Shown in pieces: positions 18,072-27,274 of a stretch of DNA of 64,000 bases. The translations under genes and the position numbers were made by a program. The stretch lies in the NCBI GenBank assembly GCA_034436355.1, contig DAOTVQ010000031.1, forward strand, positions 18,241 to 82,240. Reading direction: 5' to 3'. The notes beneath the pieces were generated by a model. It was not told the origin of the DNA, did not search any database, and saw only the letters and a list, made by a program, of their open reading frames with translations. The DNA comes from CP2-2F sp034436355 (GTDB taxonomy: Bacteria; Chloroflexota; Anaerolineae; Aggregatilineales; UBA2796). Numbering within the stretch: the stretch's first letter is position 1; each line of letters begins with the position of its first letter.

Positions 18072-19064
18072 ATGACATTTGCGGCAAACACGATCAACAT
18101 CCAATCGAGCCGCTTGCCGTTCGAGGCGCAGTATGACGGACGCTTCAAAGGCAAGCACATCCTTTCCGTCTCACAGTTCGACGTTCACGATCTCGCCTAC
18201 ATCTTCGATGTAGCAGAAGAATTCCGCCTATTGGTGCGGCGCATCGGCGTGATGGACTTGCTCAAGGGCTACATCCTCGCCAACTTGTTCTACGAACCCT
18301 CCACGCGCACCTCATCTTCGTTCATCGCCGCCATGCAGCGCTTAGGTGGCACGGTCATCCCGATCAGCGAGGTGCGCTATTCCAGCGTCTCAAAGGGCGA
18401 GTCGCTGCCGGATACGATCCGCACCTTGGAGTGCTATGCCGATGTGATTGTGCTGCGCCACTATGAGGTCGGTTCGGCTGGGTTGGCAGCACACTATGCG
18501 CGCAAGCCGATCATCAACGCCGGCGACGGTGTCGGCGAGCATCCAACGCAGGCGCTGCTCGATCTGTTCACCATCCTGCAAGAGCGCGGGCGCATAGATG
18601 GCTTAACGGTGACCATGCTTGGCGATTTGAAGTATGGGCGCACGGTGCATTCACTGGCAAAGCTGCTAGCGCTGTTCAACGTGCGCCTGATCTACGTTTC
18701 GCCGCCAGCCCTGAACATGCCCGATGAGTTGGTCGCCACTTTGACTGAGCGCGGCGTGCGCCAAGATCGCCACACCGATCTAGAAGGCGTGCTGCCCGAA
18801 ACCGACGTGCTATATGTGACGCGCATTCAGAAAGAGCGCTTCACCGATGCTGAGGAGTACGAACGCCTGAAGGACATCTACAGCATCACGCCGCACGTGC
18901 TGCGCGCTGCCAAGCCTGATATGACGCTGATGCATCCACTGCCGCGTGTCGGCGAGATTAGTATGGAAGTGGATAGCGATCCGCGGGCTGCCTATTTCCG
19001 TCAAATGGAATATGGCTTGTTTGTGCGTATGGCGCTCTTGGCATTGGTGCTAGGCAAGGCGTAA
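18072..19064 (+). CDS. pyrB: Aspartate carbamoyltransferase catalytic subunit
   Basis: 330 residues from the ATG at 18072; an in-frame TTG six bases upstream is less likely because agga sits 8 nt before this ATG. The enzyme condenses carbamoyl phosphate with aspartate. The carbamoyl-phosphate loop FYEPSTRTSSSF, the HPTQALLDLFT segment and the HPLPRVGEI segment near the C-terminus are all intact. About 25 residues at the N-terminus precede the conserved start of the fold (GKHILSVSQF). No pyrI regulatory-chain gene is present, so the enzyme is probably unregulated by that subunit. It lies between pyrC and the pyrF-pyrE fusion with short gaps. Confidence 0.96.
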   Translation: MTFAANTINIQSSRLPFEAQYDGRFKGKHILSVSQFDVHDLAYIFDVAEEFRLLVRRIGVMDLLKGYILANLFYEPSTRTSSSFIAAMQRLGGTVIPISEVRYSSVSKGESLPDTIRTLECYADVIVLRHYEVGSAGLAAHYARKPIINAGDGVGEHPTQALLDLFTILQERGRIDGLTVTMLGDLKYGRTVHSLAKLLALFNVRLIYVSPPALNMPDELVATLTERGVRQDRHTDLEGVLPETDVLYVTRIQKERFTDAEEYERLKDIYSITPHVLRAAKPDMTLMHPLPRVGEISMEVDSDPRAAYFRQMEYGLFVRMALLALVLGKA

Positions 19065-19069
19065 AGACG

Positions 19070-20500
19070 ATGACCACACCGACTTTCTTCCAACGGCTAG
19101 AGGCACGGGCAAGCGCGATCAACTCGCTGTTGTGCGTGGGGCTTGATCCGCACCCTGATCTGCTGCCTGAACAGACTGCTGCCGCCGCACACGCCTTCTG
19201 CCTGCGCCTGATAGACGCCACGCACGACCTTGCCTGTGCCTTCAAACCGAACAGCGCCTTTTTCGAGGCACTGGGCGCCGAAGGCTATGCCGCCCTGCGC
19301 GAGGTGATCGCCTATGTGCGCCGCCGCGATCCCACTATCCCAATCATCCTGGATGCCAAACGTGGCGATATTGCCAGCACCGCCGATGCTTATGCGACTG
19401 CTGCTTTTGCCTACCTTGAGGCAGACGCGATCACGATCAATCCGTACATGGGCTATGATGTGCTGACGCCGTTCCTGAATTACAGCGGCAAGGGTGTTTT
19501 TGTGCTGTGCCGCACCACCAATCCTGATGCGCGTGCTGTGCAGGAATTGTCTACCGATACCTTCCAGCCGCTTTGGGAAGTGATCGCCTCTCAGGTGAAG
19601 GCGCTCAATCAGGCGGATCGGGTCGGTTTGGTGGCAAGCGCGCTGGATAGCAGCGATCTTGCCTACCTGCGGCGTGCCGATCCGCGCAGTTGGCTGCTCG
19701 TTCCCGGCGTCGGCGCGCAGGGCGGCGATCTGGAGTCGTGCGTGCATGGTGGCATTCGTGAGGACGGACTCGGCGTGCTGATCAATTCATCGCGCAGCTT
19801 GGCGCGTGCCGCCGATCCGCGTGCAGAAGCGCAGCGCCTGCGGGATGCGATCAACGCGGCGCGGACTGCCCATATACCAACGCTGCCCGCACCGCGTGAT
19901 ATTCAGCGGCGGCGTGTGGCGCTGGCACTGCGCGATGCTGGCTGTGTGCGCTTTGGTAAATTCAAGCTGAAATCGGGTGTGGAATCGCCGATCTATCTCG
20001 ATCTGCGCCGCTTGGTCTCTTTTCCGCACGCCCTGCATGATGTCTGCCTGTGGTTGGCAGAGCTGATCAAGCCGTTGGCATTTAACCACATCGCAGCCAT
20101 TCCCTACGCGGCACTGCCTATCGGTGTGGTGACAGGGCAACTTGCGGGACGTTCGGTCATCTATCCGCGCCGCGAGGCGAAGGACTACGGCACCGGCGTT
20201 GCAGTGGAAGGCGTCTTCACACGCGGCGATACTGCTTTGTTGGTAGATGATCTCGCCACGACGGGCGAGAGCAAGTTTGAGGCAATCGCCCGCTTAGAGG
20301 CAGTCGGGCTGCATGTGCGCGATATTGCTGTGGTCGTAGATCGTGGGCAGGGCGCACGCCAGACGCTGGAAGAACAGGGCTACCGCTTCCACGCCCTGAT
20401 CACGCTGCGCGAATTGCTGGATGAGCTAGAGCGCGTTGGCTATCTGGGTGCGGCACAGCGCGCTGAGGTAGATGCTTTTTTGCGTGGTGAACATGCCTAG
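19070..20500 (+). CDS. pyrF-pyrE: Bifunctional orotidine-5'-phosphate decarboxylase / orotate phosphoribosyltransferase
   Basis: 476 residues joining the last two steps of UMP synthesis in one chain. The N-terminal half (about 1-265) is an OMP decarboxylase of the longer PyrF type: LLCVGLDPHPDLLP, the catalytic LDAKRGDIASTADAYA segment and a VPGVGAQGGD phosphate-binding loop. The C-terminal half (about 285-476) is orotate phosphoribosyltransferase, with FGKFKLKSGVESPIYLDLR, IYPRREAKDYGTG and the PRPP-binding ALLVDDLATTGESK motif. The domain order is reversed compared with animal UMP synthase (OPRT first). The ATG is 5 bp after the pyrB stop, so translation is probably coupled. Confidence 0.96.
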   Translation: MTTPTFFQRLEARASAINSLLCVGLDPHPDLLPEQTAAAAHAFCLRLIDATHDLACAFKPNSAFFEALGAEGYAALREVIAYVRRRDPTIPIILDAKRGDIASTADAYATAAFAYLEADAITINPYMGYDVLTPFLNYSGKGVFVLCRTTNPDARAVQELSTDTFQPLWEVIASQVKALNQADRVGLVASALDSSDLAYLRRADPRSWLLVPGVGAQGGDLESCVHGGIREDGLGVLINSSRSLARAADPRAEAQRLRDAINAARTAHIPTLPAPRDIQRRRVALALRDAGCVRFGKFKLKSGVESPIYLDLRRLVSFPHALHDVCLWLAELIKPLAFNHIAAIPYAALPIGVVTGQLAGRSVIYPRREAKDYGTGVAVEGVFTRGDTALLVDDLATTGESKFEAIARLEAVGLHVRDIAVVVDRGQGARQTLEEQGYRFHALITLRELLDELERVGYLGAAQRAEVDAFLRGEHA

Positions 20501-20516
20501 AAGCGAGGAATCTGCT

Positions 20517-21332
20517 ATGTACATCCCTGAGCGCGCTGCTTTGCTGGCAATTGATATTGGCAACACCAACATTACGCTTGGTTTGTGGTATGGCGGCGCA
20601 TGGCGGCATGATTGGCGTGCGCGCACCGTCCACGACAAAATGCCTGATGAATATGCGGCACTCCTCCGCAGCTTTCTGCGGGATGCCGGGTTAGGCTACG
20701 CTGTGATCAGCGATGTGGTGATTGCCAGTGTGGTGCCGCCGCTGACGCACGCCTTTGGTGAACTGACACGCAAAAGCATCGGCATACAGCCGCTGATCGT
20801 CAATGCGCGCACGCCGCTGGGCATTCAGCTTGAGGTGGATAACCCTGAACAAGTTGGTGCAGATCGCATTGTGAATGCCGCCGCCGTTCATCAACTCTAC
20901 GGCGGACCTGCGATTGTGATTGACTTTGGCACCGCCACCACCTTCGATCTTATCTCGCGGCAGGGTAACTATATCGGTGGCAGCATTGCGCCGGGCATCG
21001 GCATCGCGCATGATGCGCTGGTGCGGCGCGCCGCGCAGCTTTACAAAGTGGAGTTAGCGCCGCCGCCTTCGCCCATTGGGCGCAACACAACGCATGCCAT
21101 TCAGAGCGGCTTGTTTTTGGGCTATGTGTGCATGGTGGAAGGCTTGGTCAAACATCTGAAGGCTGCCATGCCTGAGGGCGAACAGGCAAAAGTGATCGCC
21201 ACTGGTGGCTTGGCAAGTCTGTTCCAGCAGCACATCGCCGAGATCGAGATTATTGCGCCGACGCTGACTCTAGACGGCTTGCGCCTGATCTACGAACTGA
21301 ACATGCCGACACGCAGCACACCACAAGCCTAG
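20517..21332 (+). CDS. coaX: Type III pantothenate kinase
   Basis: 271 residues from the ATG at 20517, chosen for the gagg site 9 nt upstream; a longer frame from 20472 would overlap pyrF-pyrE. It phosphorylates pantothenate in the first step of coenzyme A synthesis. The ASKHA-fold motifs are present: LAIDIGNTN (phosphate 1, D13), the GADRIVNAAA substrate segment, VIDFGTATTFDLI (phosphate 2) and GGSIAPGI, followed by VIATGG near the C-terminus. It needs a monovalent cation and is insensitive to CoA feedback in characterised members. It is the last gene of the pyr cluster; its TAG stop overlaps that of the opposing NYN gene. Confidence 0.95.
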   Translation: MYIPERAALLAIDIGNTNITLGLWYGGAWRHDWRARTVHDKMPDEYAALLRSFLRDAGLGYAVISDVVIASVVPPLTHAFGELTRKSIGIQPLIVNARTPLGIQLEVDNPEQVGADRIVNAAAVHQLYGGPAIVIDFGTATTFDLISRQGNYIGGSIAPGIGIAHDALVRRAAQLYKVELAPPPSPIGRNTTHAIQSGLFLGYVCMVEGLVKHLKAAMPEGEQAKVIATGGLASLFQQHIAEIEIIAPTLTLDGLRLIYELNMPTRSTPQA

Positions 21333-23464
21333 CTGCGTGTTTCCGCCACCAAGTTTACGGTATGGTGCGTGCGGAACAGGCTGTACAAGCCCGGCTTGCC
21401 GTTGATCGGGTTGAGGATGTTCTCCGCTTCCATGATCGATAGCCACAGCGCCAACGCTGCGCCGCTTACGCCAGTCTCGCGGGTGATGTTTGCAGCGTTG
21501 ATCGGCTGGCGCTGATCGTAGAGGCGCAGCAGTGCCTGAATGAAGGCATTTCGTTCGCGCAGCGTCTCTTGGGTGATATTAGAAGATTCGACCACCGAAA
21601 TGCCCTTCGTTTTGTAGGGGCTTTCAGGGTTGTCGTATTCACCAATCCGCACGGCACCAAGTTCTTGTAACCACTCGACAGCGCGTTGAAAGGTGACGCC
21701 CGAATCAAAGGCGCGTAGGCGACGGTGCAGGCTGCCTAAGGGACACCATGTGAAATTACGATAGCTGGTGAATTGATCCACACTGACGATGATGCGCTTC
21801 ATCATATCTTCCGTCTCAAGGTCACGCTTGACAACTTGTGTTGAGGAAGAATCAAGATCATCATAGGAAGGTGTGTTGCCATTGATGCCAATTGGCGCGG
21901 GGCGCACCATCGGCGGCAGGTCAGGCGCCAGCTTGATGACTGGCACAAGGTCTTCAGGGTTGTGGCGGTGTGGCACCATCTCGCGGATGAGGATCCCCTC
22001 ACGGACGAGGCAATCTACCCACTCCGAGCGCCAAGCGTCATCAGCGTTCATGCCGGGCTTGTCCAAGTCCCGATCCATCGCCACGCCTTTGAGCAGAAAG
22101 CCGTAGTTCACGTATTCCCAGCCGCGCACCTCTAGGGTGTTCGCCACACGCAGCACAATGCGATCACGGACAAGGCGCGTGCGCTCCACAATGGAATGCT
22201 CATCAATCGGCTGCACAAAATCTAAGCCATCGGTGTGGATTAGGCGCATAATGCCCATCGCCACTGCCTGCATAATCAGATCGCGCCCGCGTGCCGCCGA
22301 AACAACGGCGTGCGTCTCTTGAAGCTGCTCTTGGAGTGCTTCAAGGGTGACGTCTTGGCTGCCAACGCTGATCGCCAGCCGATCATATTGCAAGATCAGG
22401 CTTGACCACTGCGAAGGCGTGAAGGCAGTTCCAACGCTGCCAACGGACAGACTGGGCAAGGCGCTTGGCTGCCCAACGAATGCCTCATAGCGCGGCAAGC
22501 CTAAAAAGTCGTCCAGATATTCCACCTGCAAAGATGGGTTGGTCTCCAGCAGACGGCTGGTGCTGCCACACACGCCCCAGACGATCACCTGTTTGTTGCG
22601 CCCGCGCAGTGCCGAAAAGACCTCGTTAAAGTCGCGGTCGCCGCTGGCAATGATGAAGATGTCGGCAAAGTTGGGCTGCGTGCTATCGGCAAGCACATCT
22701 TTCGCAATCCGCATATCGGCGCTGTTTTTACCGGGCAGGTTAAAGACGGGATCGATGTTGGCAAGGGCAAGGCGGCTGCTCGCCTCGTCCGAGACTTCAC
22801 GCCCCGCCGAGTCGATTAGTGGTGGCAGGCTGCCACGCTTTCCCCAAGGCGCGTAAGCTGCCATCTTGATGATCTGCCCGTGCGCTTTAGCGTGCGTGCT
22901 AACGCCTTCCACCAACCGATCAAGGTTGACGGCATAGCCCTGTTCGTTCAGGCTGATAGCGATGTTCTCAAAATCAATGTAGAGCGCCACCGTCTTTGAT
23001 TGAATGCCTAAGACCGATTCTAAAGGCTGGTAGATAATGTCATCCACATCTTCAGGGGCATTATCTGCCCACACGCGCACACGGGCATTTTTGCGCTTTT
23101 GTACGCGGTCAATCAACGAAAGGATCTGTGGGCTGGTTGCCACGATGATTAGCTCATCAATCGGCTGAGGATCGTTGGCAAAATATTCTTGCAGCATAGC
23201 ATCGGCAAAGTGGGCGCGCTCTGCCACATTGAAGGTCTGAAAGCCTGCGCCTTCCATAATCTGCTGGGCAGAGCTATTCAGCGCCTGTAGGCTTTCCCAA
23301 TTGGCAATTGCAATCGCCTGAAGGCGGTCTACGCTCATCAGCCCGGCTGCCAACGCGGCTGTGTTACGCAGCCGTGAGGCTAAGTCATACAGATCAATGG
23401 CGAAGGCACGCCGTTGCAAGCCGCCCAGTAAGTCTTCTATATCTACGATAAGGTAAGCAGACAT
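21329..23464 (-). CDS. Large NYN-domain (PIN-like) putative ribonuclease
   Basis: 711 residues. The region about 158-320 is a clear NYN domain: ALYIDFENIAISL (D164), KNSADMRIAKDVL (D250, D256) and IIASGDRDFNEVF (D276, D278) supply the acidic residues expected for metal-dependent RNA cleavage. The first 135 residues resemble a second, degenerate NYN fold (IVDIEDLL, then DAMLQEYF, then ELIIVATS where GDxDF should be). The C-terminal 370 residues contain helix-rich segments that look like two or three winged-helix (LOTUS/OST-HTH-like) modules. Proteins of this kind act on RNA; the target is unknown. It stands alone on the minus strand with a gggg ribosome site. Confidence 0.85.
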   Translation of the reverse strand: MSAYLIVDIEDLLGGLQRRAFAIDLYDLASRLRNTAALAAGLMSVDRLQAIAIANWESLQALNSSAQQIMEGAGFQTFNVAERAHFADAMLQEYFANDPQPIDELIIVATSPQILSLIDRVQKRKNARVRVWADNAPEDVDDIIYQPLESVLGIQSKTVALYIDFENIAISLNEQGYAVNLDRLVEGVSTHAKAHGQIIKMAAYAPWGKRGSLPPLIDSAGREVSDEASSRLALANIDPVFNLPGKNSADMRIAKDVLADSTQPNFADIFIIASGDRDFNEVFSALRGRNKQVIVWGVCGSTSRLLETNPSLQVEYLDDFLGLPRYEAFVGQPSALPSLSVGSVGTAFTPSQWSSLILQYDRLAISVGSQDVTLEALQEQLQETHAVVSAARGRDLIMQAVAMGIMRLIHTDGLDFVQPIDEHSIVERTRLVRDRIVLRVANTLEVRGWEYVNYGFLLKGVAMDRDLDKPGMNADDAWRSEWVDCLVREGILIREMVPHRHNPEDLVPVIKLAPDLPPMVRPAPIGINGNTPSYDDLDSSSTQVVKRDLETEDMMKRIIVSVDQFTSYRNFTWCPLGSLHRRLRAFDSGVTFQRAVEWLQELGAVRIGEYDNPESPYKTKGISVVESSNITQETLRERNAFIQALLRLYDQRQPINAANITRETGVSGAALALWLSIMEAENILNPINGKPGLYSLFRTHHTVNLVAETRS

Positions 23465-23910
23465 ACAAAATCCCCCAAGTATTTTGCGAGTGCGTTAGCA
23501 TTAAAATATAGTTGAGAAAAATTGTCAAAACCAGATGCTTTTAATGATTGTCTGAATTGCCGAAGTGCAAATCTGAAAGAGCCTTAAACAAAACAAACAA
23601 TCCGCGTATAGTACCAATTGTACCAATTTGAACGAGTGTCCGCAATAAGCAATTTTGTGCAAGCCTTTAACAAAACCGTAAGGCTGTGCAAATATTGAAC
23701 AAGACTTTTGGTTATGAATTTTTGAGGAGCATCCCGCTCCCTGTGAAAAGTTGCTCTTGCCCGCTGTGGATCGGCTTGTGCTATTTACACCATTTTTTGA
23801 AAGCGAAACGCATTTTGTAACAAAGCTGTGGTATATACATAGGGTGTGTTCGGCAGCAGCCAGACCGCCTTCACGCAGGATTGCCGAAGGGGACGAGAGG
23901 AAAACCAACT
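23465..23910 (+). other. 446-bp AT-rich leader/promoter region of glmS
   Basis: Between the divergent NYN and glmS genes, about 23520-23760 is visibly richer in A and T than its surroundings and codes for nothing I recognise. It holds a 9-bp tandem repeat (taccaattg/taccaattt, 23612-23629). A likely extended -10 for glmS is TG at 23829-23830 with TATATA at 23832-23837. A 7-bp stem (23849-23855 with 23882-23888) surrounds a 26-nt loop just before the ribosome site. I do not see a glmS-ribozyme core. Confidence 0.45.
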
Positions 23911-25752
23911 ATGTGCGGAATCGTGGGCTACATCGGGGAAAAAGACTCCACACCGATTGTGCTGAGTGGCTTGAAGCGCCTTGAATATCGCGGCTATGAC
24001 TCAGCAGGCATCGCCGTGCTGAAAAATGGTGCCATCGAACGCCGCCGTGATGTGGGCAAATTGGAAAACCTAGAGCGCCGCGTGGCTAACGAACCGATCA
24101 GCGGCAGAATGGGCATTGGGCATACGCGGTGGGCAACACACGGGCAGCCAAGCGAACGCAACGCCCATCCGCACGTCAGTAACGACGGGCAGTTTGTGGT
24201 GGTGCATAACGGCATTGTGGAGAACTACCTTGAACTGCGCGAGATGCTCAAGGCAAAAGGCATCCACTTTGATTCCGAGACGGATACCGAAGTGATCGTC
24301 CACTTGGTAGAAACGTTGGCAAGCGAAGGGCATGATCTGACCGAAGCAACACGCCTTGCCTGCCTGCAACTGCGTGGCGCACATGCCATTGTGGTGATGA
24401 GCGTGCGCTTTCCAGATCGGCTGATTGCCGTTCGCATTGGCAACGCCGGCGGTGTGGCGCTTGGCATTGGGCAGGGTGAGATGTATGTCGCCTCTGATAT
24501 TCCCGCCATCTTGGAATACACGCGCCGCCTCGTCTTCCTTGAGAGCCGCCAAATAGCAACTATCACCGCTGATGGCTACAGCATACAAACACTGGATAAA
24601 ACGCCTGTAGATGCCGCCATTCATGAGATTGCCTGGGATCCGGTCAGCGCGGCACGTGGTGAATACCGCCACTTTATGCAGAAAGAGATTTTCGAGCAAG
24701 GGCGCAGCCTCACCGATACCATTCGCGGGCGCATCTCGTTTGAGGATGGCGCGGTGACGCTCAGCCACCTCAGCCTGACTGCCGAGGAAGCAAGCCGCCT
24801 AAAGCGCATTGTGACGGTTGCCTGTGGCACGAGCGCCTACGCCGGCTTGGTGGGTAAGTTCATGCTGGAGGCGCTGGCGCGCATTCCCGTGGAGGTGGAC
24901 TATGGTAGCGAGTATCGCTACCGCGATCCGATCCTGGACGGTGATTGTGCCGTGCTGGCGATCACGCAATCGGGCGAGACGGTGGATACACTCGCCGCGA
25001 TGGAAGAAGCACGCGAGAAGGGCGCACGGCTGTGGAGCATTGTGAATGCGGTTGGCTCGCAAGCCATGCGCGTCTCGGATGGCTATATCACTATGCAAGC
25101 AGGTCCCGAAATTGGTGTTGCTTCTACGAAGGCGTTCACTGCCAGCTTGGTTGATCAATACTTGTTGGCGCTCTATCTAGGGCAGTTGCGCGGCACCATC
25201 AGCACTGAGCAAGCACGCCAACACGCGCAAGATATTGCCCGCCTGCCCGATTTGGTTGGGCATGTGCTGGATCGTGCGGCGGAGGTGCAGGCGCTTGCCA
25301 AAAAAGTGCGGGACTATGAGAATTTTCTCTACTTAGGGCGCGGCATCAACTATCCGATTGCCCTAGAAGGTGCGCTGAAGCTGAAAGAGATCAGCTACAT
25401 TCATGCCGAAGGCTATCCAGCAGGCGAGATGAAGCACGGTCCTATCGCCCTGATTGACGAGAAAATGCCTGTGCTGGCAATCGCTATTCAGGATAGTGTT
25501 TATGATAAGATGATCAGCCAGATTGAGCAGGCAAAGGCGCGGCGCGGCGTTGTGATTGCCATCGCTACCGAAGGCGATACCTTCATCCAGACGAAGGCAG
25601 ACCACGTGCTGTATGTGCCGAAGCTGCCGCCGCTGCTCTCGCCAGTGGTGACGGTGCTGCCGCTGCAACTCTTGGCGTACTATGTGGCAGTTGAACGCGG
25701 CGCGGATGTGGATCAGCCGCGCAACTTGGCAAAGTCAGTCACGGTCGAGTAG
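23911..25752 (+). CDS. glmS: Glutamine--fructose-6-phosphate aminotransferase (isomerizing)
   Basis: 613 residues. The ATG at 23911 is chosen because cysteine must be residue 2 (MCGIVGYIG) to become the N-terminal nucleophile; a longer frame from 23881 would block this. gagg lies upstream. The N-terminal amidotransferase domain (about 1-240) has the RGYDSAG and HTRWATHG motifs. Two SIS sugar-isomerase domains follow (VACGTSAYAG, ITQSGETVDTLA, GASTKAFTA-like VASTKAFTA, YPAGEMKHGPIALI), ending in AKSVTVE. It makes glucosamine-6-phosphate, the entry to cell-envelope amino sugars. Confidence 0.97.
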   Translation: MCGIVGYIGEKDSTPIVLSGLKRLEYRGYDSAGIAVLKNGAIERRRDVGKLENLERRVANEPISGRMGIGHTRWATHGQPSERNAHPHVSNDGQFVVVHNGIVENYLELREMLKAKGIHFDSETDTEVIVHLVETLASEGHDLTEATRLACLQLRGAHAIVVMSVRFPDRLIAVRIGNAGGVALGIGQGEMYVASDIPAILEYTRRLVFLESRQIATITADGYSIQTLDKTPVDAAIHEIAWDPVSAARGEYRHFMQKEIFEQGRSLTDTIRGRISFEDGAVTLSHLSLTAEEASRLKRIVTVACGTSAYAGLVGKFMLEALARIPVEVDYGSEYRYRDPILDGDCAVLAITQSGETVDTLAAMEEAREKGARLWSIVNAVGSQAMRVSDGYITMQAGPEIGVASTKAFTASLVDQYLLALYLGQLRGTISTEQARQHAQDIARLPDLVGHVLDRAAEVQALAKKVRDYENFLYLGRGINYPIALEGALKLKEISYIHAEGYPAGEMKHGPIALIDEKMPVLAIAIQDSVYDKMISQIEQAKARRGVVIAIATEGDTFIQTKADHVLYVPKLPPLLSPVVTVLPLQLLAYYVAVERGADVDQPRNLAKSVTVE

Positions 25753-25768
25753 ATCACGAGCGCCTGTC

Positions 25769-25798
25769 ACACCTTGCCGCATCAGTGTGGCAAGGTGT
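25769..25798. terminator. Bidirectional stem-loop between glmS and mazG
   Basis: A perfect 10-bp inverted repeat (25769-25778 and 25789-25798, 10-nt loop) lies in the 49-bp gap between the convergent glmS and mazG genes. There is no U-tract on either side. Confidence 0.55.
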
Positions 25799-25801
25799 TG
25801 C

Positions 25802-27253
25802 CTACAAACCGTCGCGCTTGGCAGCCTGCCAGAGCGCGTCCATCTCTGCCAGAGACATGCTCTGGAGCGTTTTGCCTGCACGCTGCGCGGCTGCTTCCAT
25901 GTGGCGGAAGCGGCGCTCGAATTTGGCGTTGTTCTCGCGCAGTACTGTCTCAGGATCAATCTGGTACCAACGGGCAAGGTTGATCAGGCTAGAGAGCAGA
26001 TCGCCAAATTCTTCGGTGCGCTGCTCACCGTCCTCAGCGCTGATCAGCTCTTCGAGTTCCTCGCGCACTTTGGCGATCACACCTTCAACGCTCTCCCACT
26101 CAAAGCCGATCCGCGCCGCACGGTTGTGCAGTTTGGCGGCTGCCGCCAGGGCTGGCAACGCCTTCGGCACGCCATCTAGGGCGGAAGGCAGCCCTTCAGG
26201 TTCGCCTTGTTCAGCACGCTCTTGGCGCTTGATCTGATCCCAGTTGGCGTGAACTTGTTCAGGATCATCCGCCTGCACATCGCCCCAGACGTGCGGATGC
26301 CGCCGTATCATCTTCTCGCAGACGTAAGCGATCACATCCGCCATGTTGAACTCACCCGCTTCCACCGCGATCTGGCTATGCAGAACGATTTGCAGCAGCA
26401 GATCGCCCAACTCTTTCATCAACAGGTCGGAGTCGCCGCTATCGAGCGCCTCTAGCACCTCGTAGGTTTCTTCAAGCAGATATTCGCGCAAAGATTCATG
26501 CGTTTGCTTGCGATCCCAAGGGCAGCCTTCCGGCGCACGCAAATGCGCCACAATCTCTTGGAAATATTCAAAGCTGCCACGCCGTTGGATGGGTGGCACA
26601 TACAGCGAGGTGAGGTGATCCACAGGCTGCCGATCCAACGCATAGAGCGGCACACGCGCTAGGCGTGCCTGTGGTGTGCCAGCCGCCTGAATCAGCACCA
26701 CCTCATGATCTTCGGCGTATTGGTTGGCAAGCGTCAGCTTCACATCGCTGGCAACCGCACGGCTGTAGACCTGCGCTAACAGCGACGGCACGTCAGGGTT
26801 AAGCGGCGGATGGTGCATGTGGGCAAGCGTCTCAGCGTCATGGATTTGCAGTCCGTCCAGCACATCAATGCCGAGCGCGCCTATCATCGGCTCAATAAAG
26901 CTCAAGCCATCTACAATTGTGGCTGGCACACCACGCTGCCCTGCTATTTGCAAGATGAGTGTGACGGTATGCTCACCCACCAACGGATGCCCCGGCACCG
27001 CATAAACGACGCCTTCAGGGCGTTGCCCAAGCCGCAGCACTTCCTCTGCAATGCGAGCGTAGAGCGAGGCGAAATCTTCAGCCGTGTCATACCAAGCATC
27101 AAAGCTGTGCAAGGTCTTGATCGGCAGTGCCTCGACGCCGAGATGGTGTGTGGTGCGGAAATAGACTTCTTCCGCCTCGCTCAGGATGCGCCACGCACGG
27201 CGGGTGAGCAGTTCGGGATCGCCGGGGCCAAGTCCTACAATTGTGATGCTCAT
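25802..27253 (-). CDS. mazG: Tetrapyrrole methylase-like / MazG nucleoside triphosphate pyrophosphohydrolase fusion
   Basis: 483 residues with YabN-like architecture. Residues 1 to about 225 are a tetrapyrrole (corrin/porphyrin) methylase fold (ITIVGLGPGDPELLTRRAW, a VYAVPGHPLVGEHTV segment). About 245-480 is a full-length MazG with GCPWDRKQTHESLREYLLEE, EVLEALDSGD and KELGDLLLQIVLHSQIA in the first half (the EExxE/ExxD metal motifs) and a second MazG repeat (KVREELEELISAE, EEFGDLLSSLINLARW). MazG hydrolyses nucleoside triphosphates to monophosphates and pyrophosphate, limiting mutagenic or alarmone nucleotides. The role of the methylase domain is not known in this family. Confidence 0.93.
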   Translation of the reverse strand: MSITIVGLGPGDPELLTRRAWRILSEAEEVYFRTTHHLGVEALPIKTLHSFDAWYDTAEDFASLYARIAEEVLRLGQRPEGVVYAVPGHPLVGEHTVTLILQIAGQRGVPATIVDGLSFIEPMIGALGIDVLDGLQIHDAETLAHMHHPPLNPDVPSLLAQVYSRAVASDVKLTLANQYAEDHEVVLIQAAGTPQARLARVPLYALDRQPVDHLTSLYVPPIQRRGSFEYFQEIVAHLRAPEGCPWDRKQTHESLREYLLEETYEVLEALDSGDSDLLMKELGDLLLQIVLHSQIAVEAGEFNMADVIAYVCEKMIRRHPHVWGDVQADDPEQVHANWDQIKRQERAEQGEPEGLPSALDGVPKALPALAAAAKLHNRAARIGFEWESVEGVIAKVREELEELISAEDGEQRTEEFGDLLSSLINLARWYQIDPETVLRENNAKFERRFRHMEAAAQRAGKTLQSMSLAEMDALWQAAKRDGL

Positions 27254-27274
27254 AGCGCTGTAGTGTGCCTCTTC

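Noticed and set aside
23700..23910. Possible glmS ribozyme
   Set aside because: I could not find the conserved core or cleavage-site context; only a simple hairpin is present.
24070..24768. 232-codon minus-strand frame within glmS
   Set aside because: Antisense to conserved glmS motifs, no own features.
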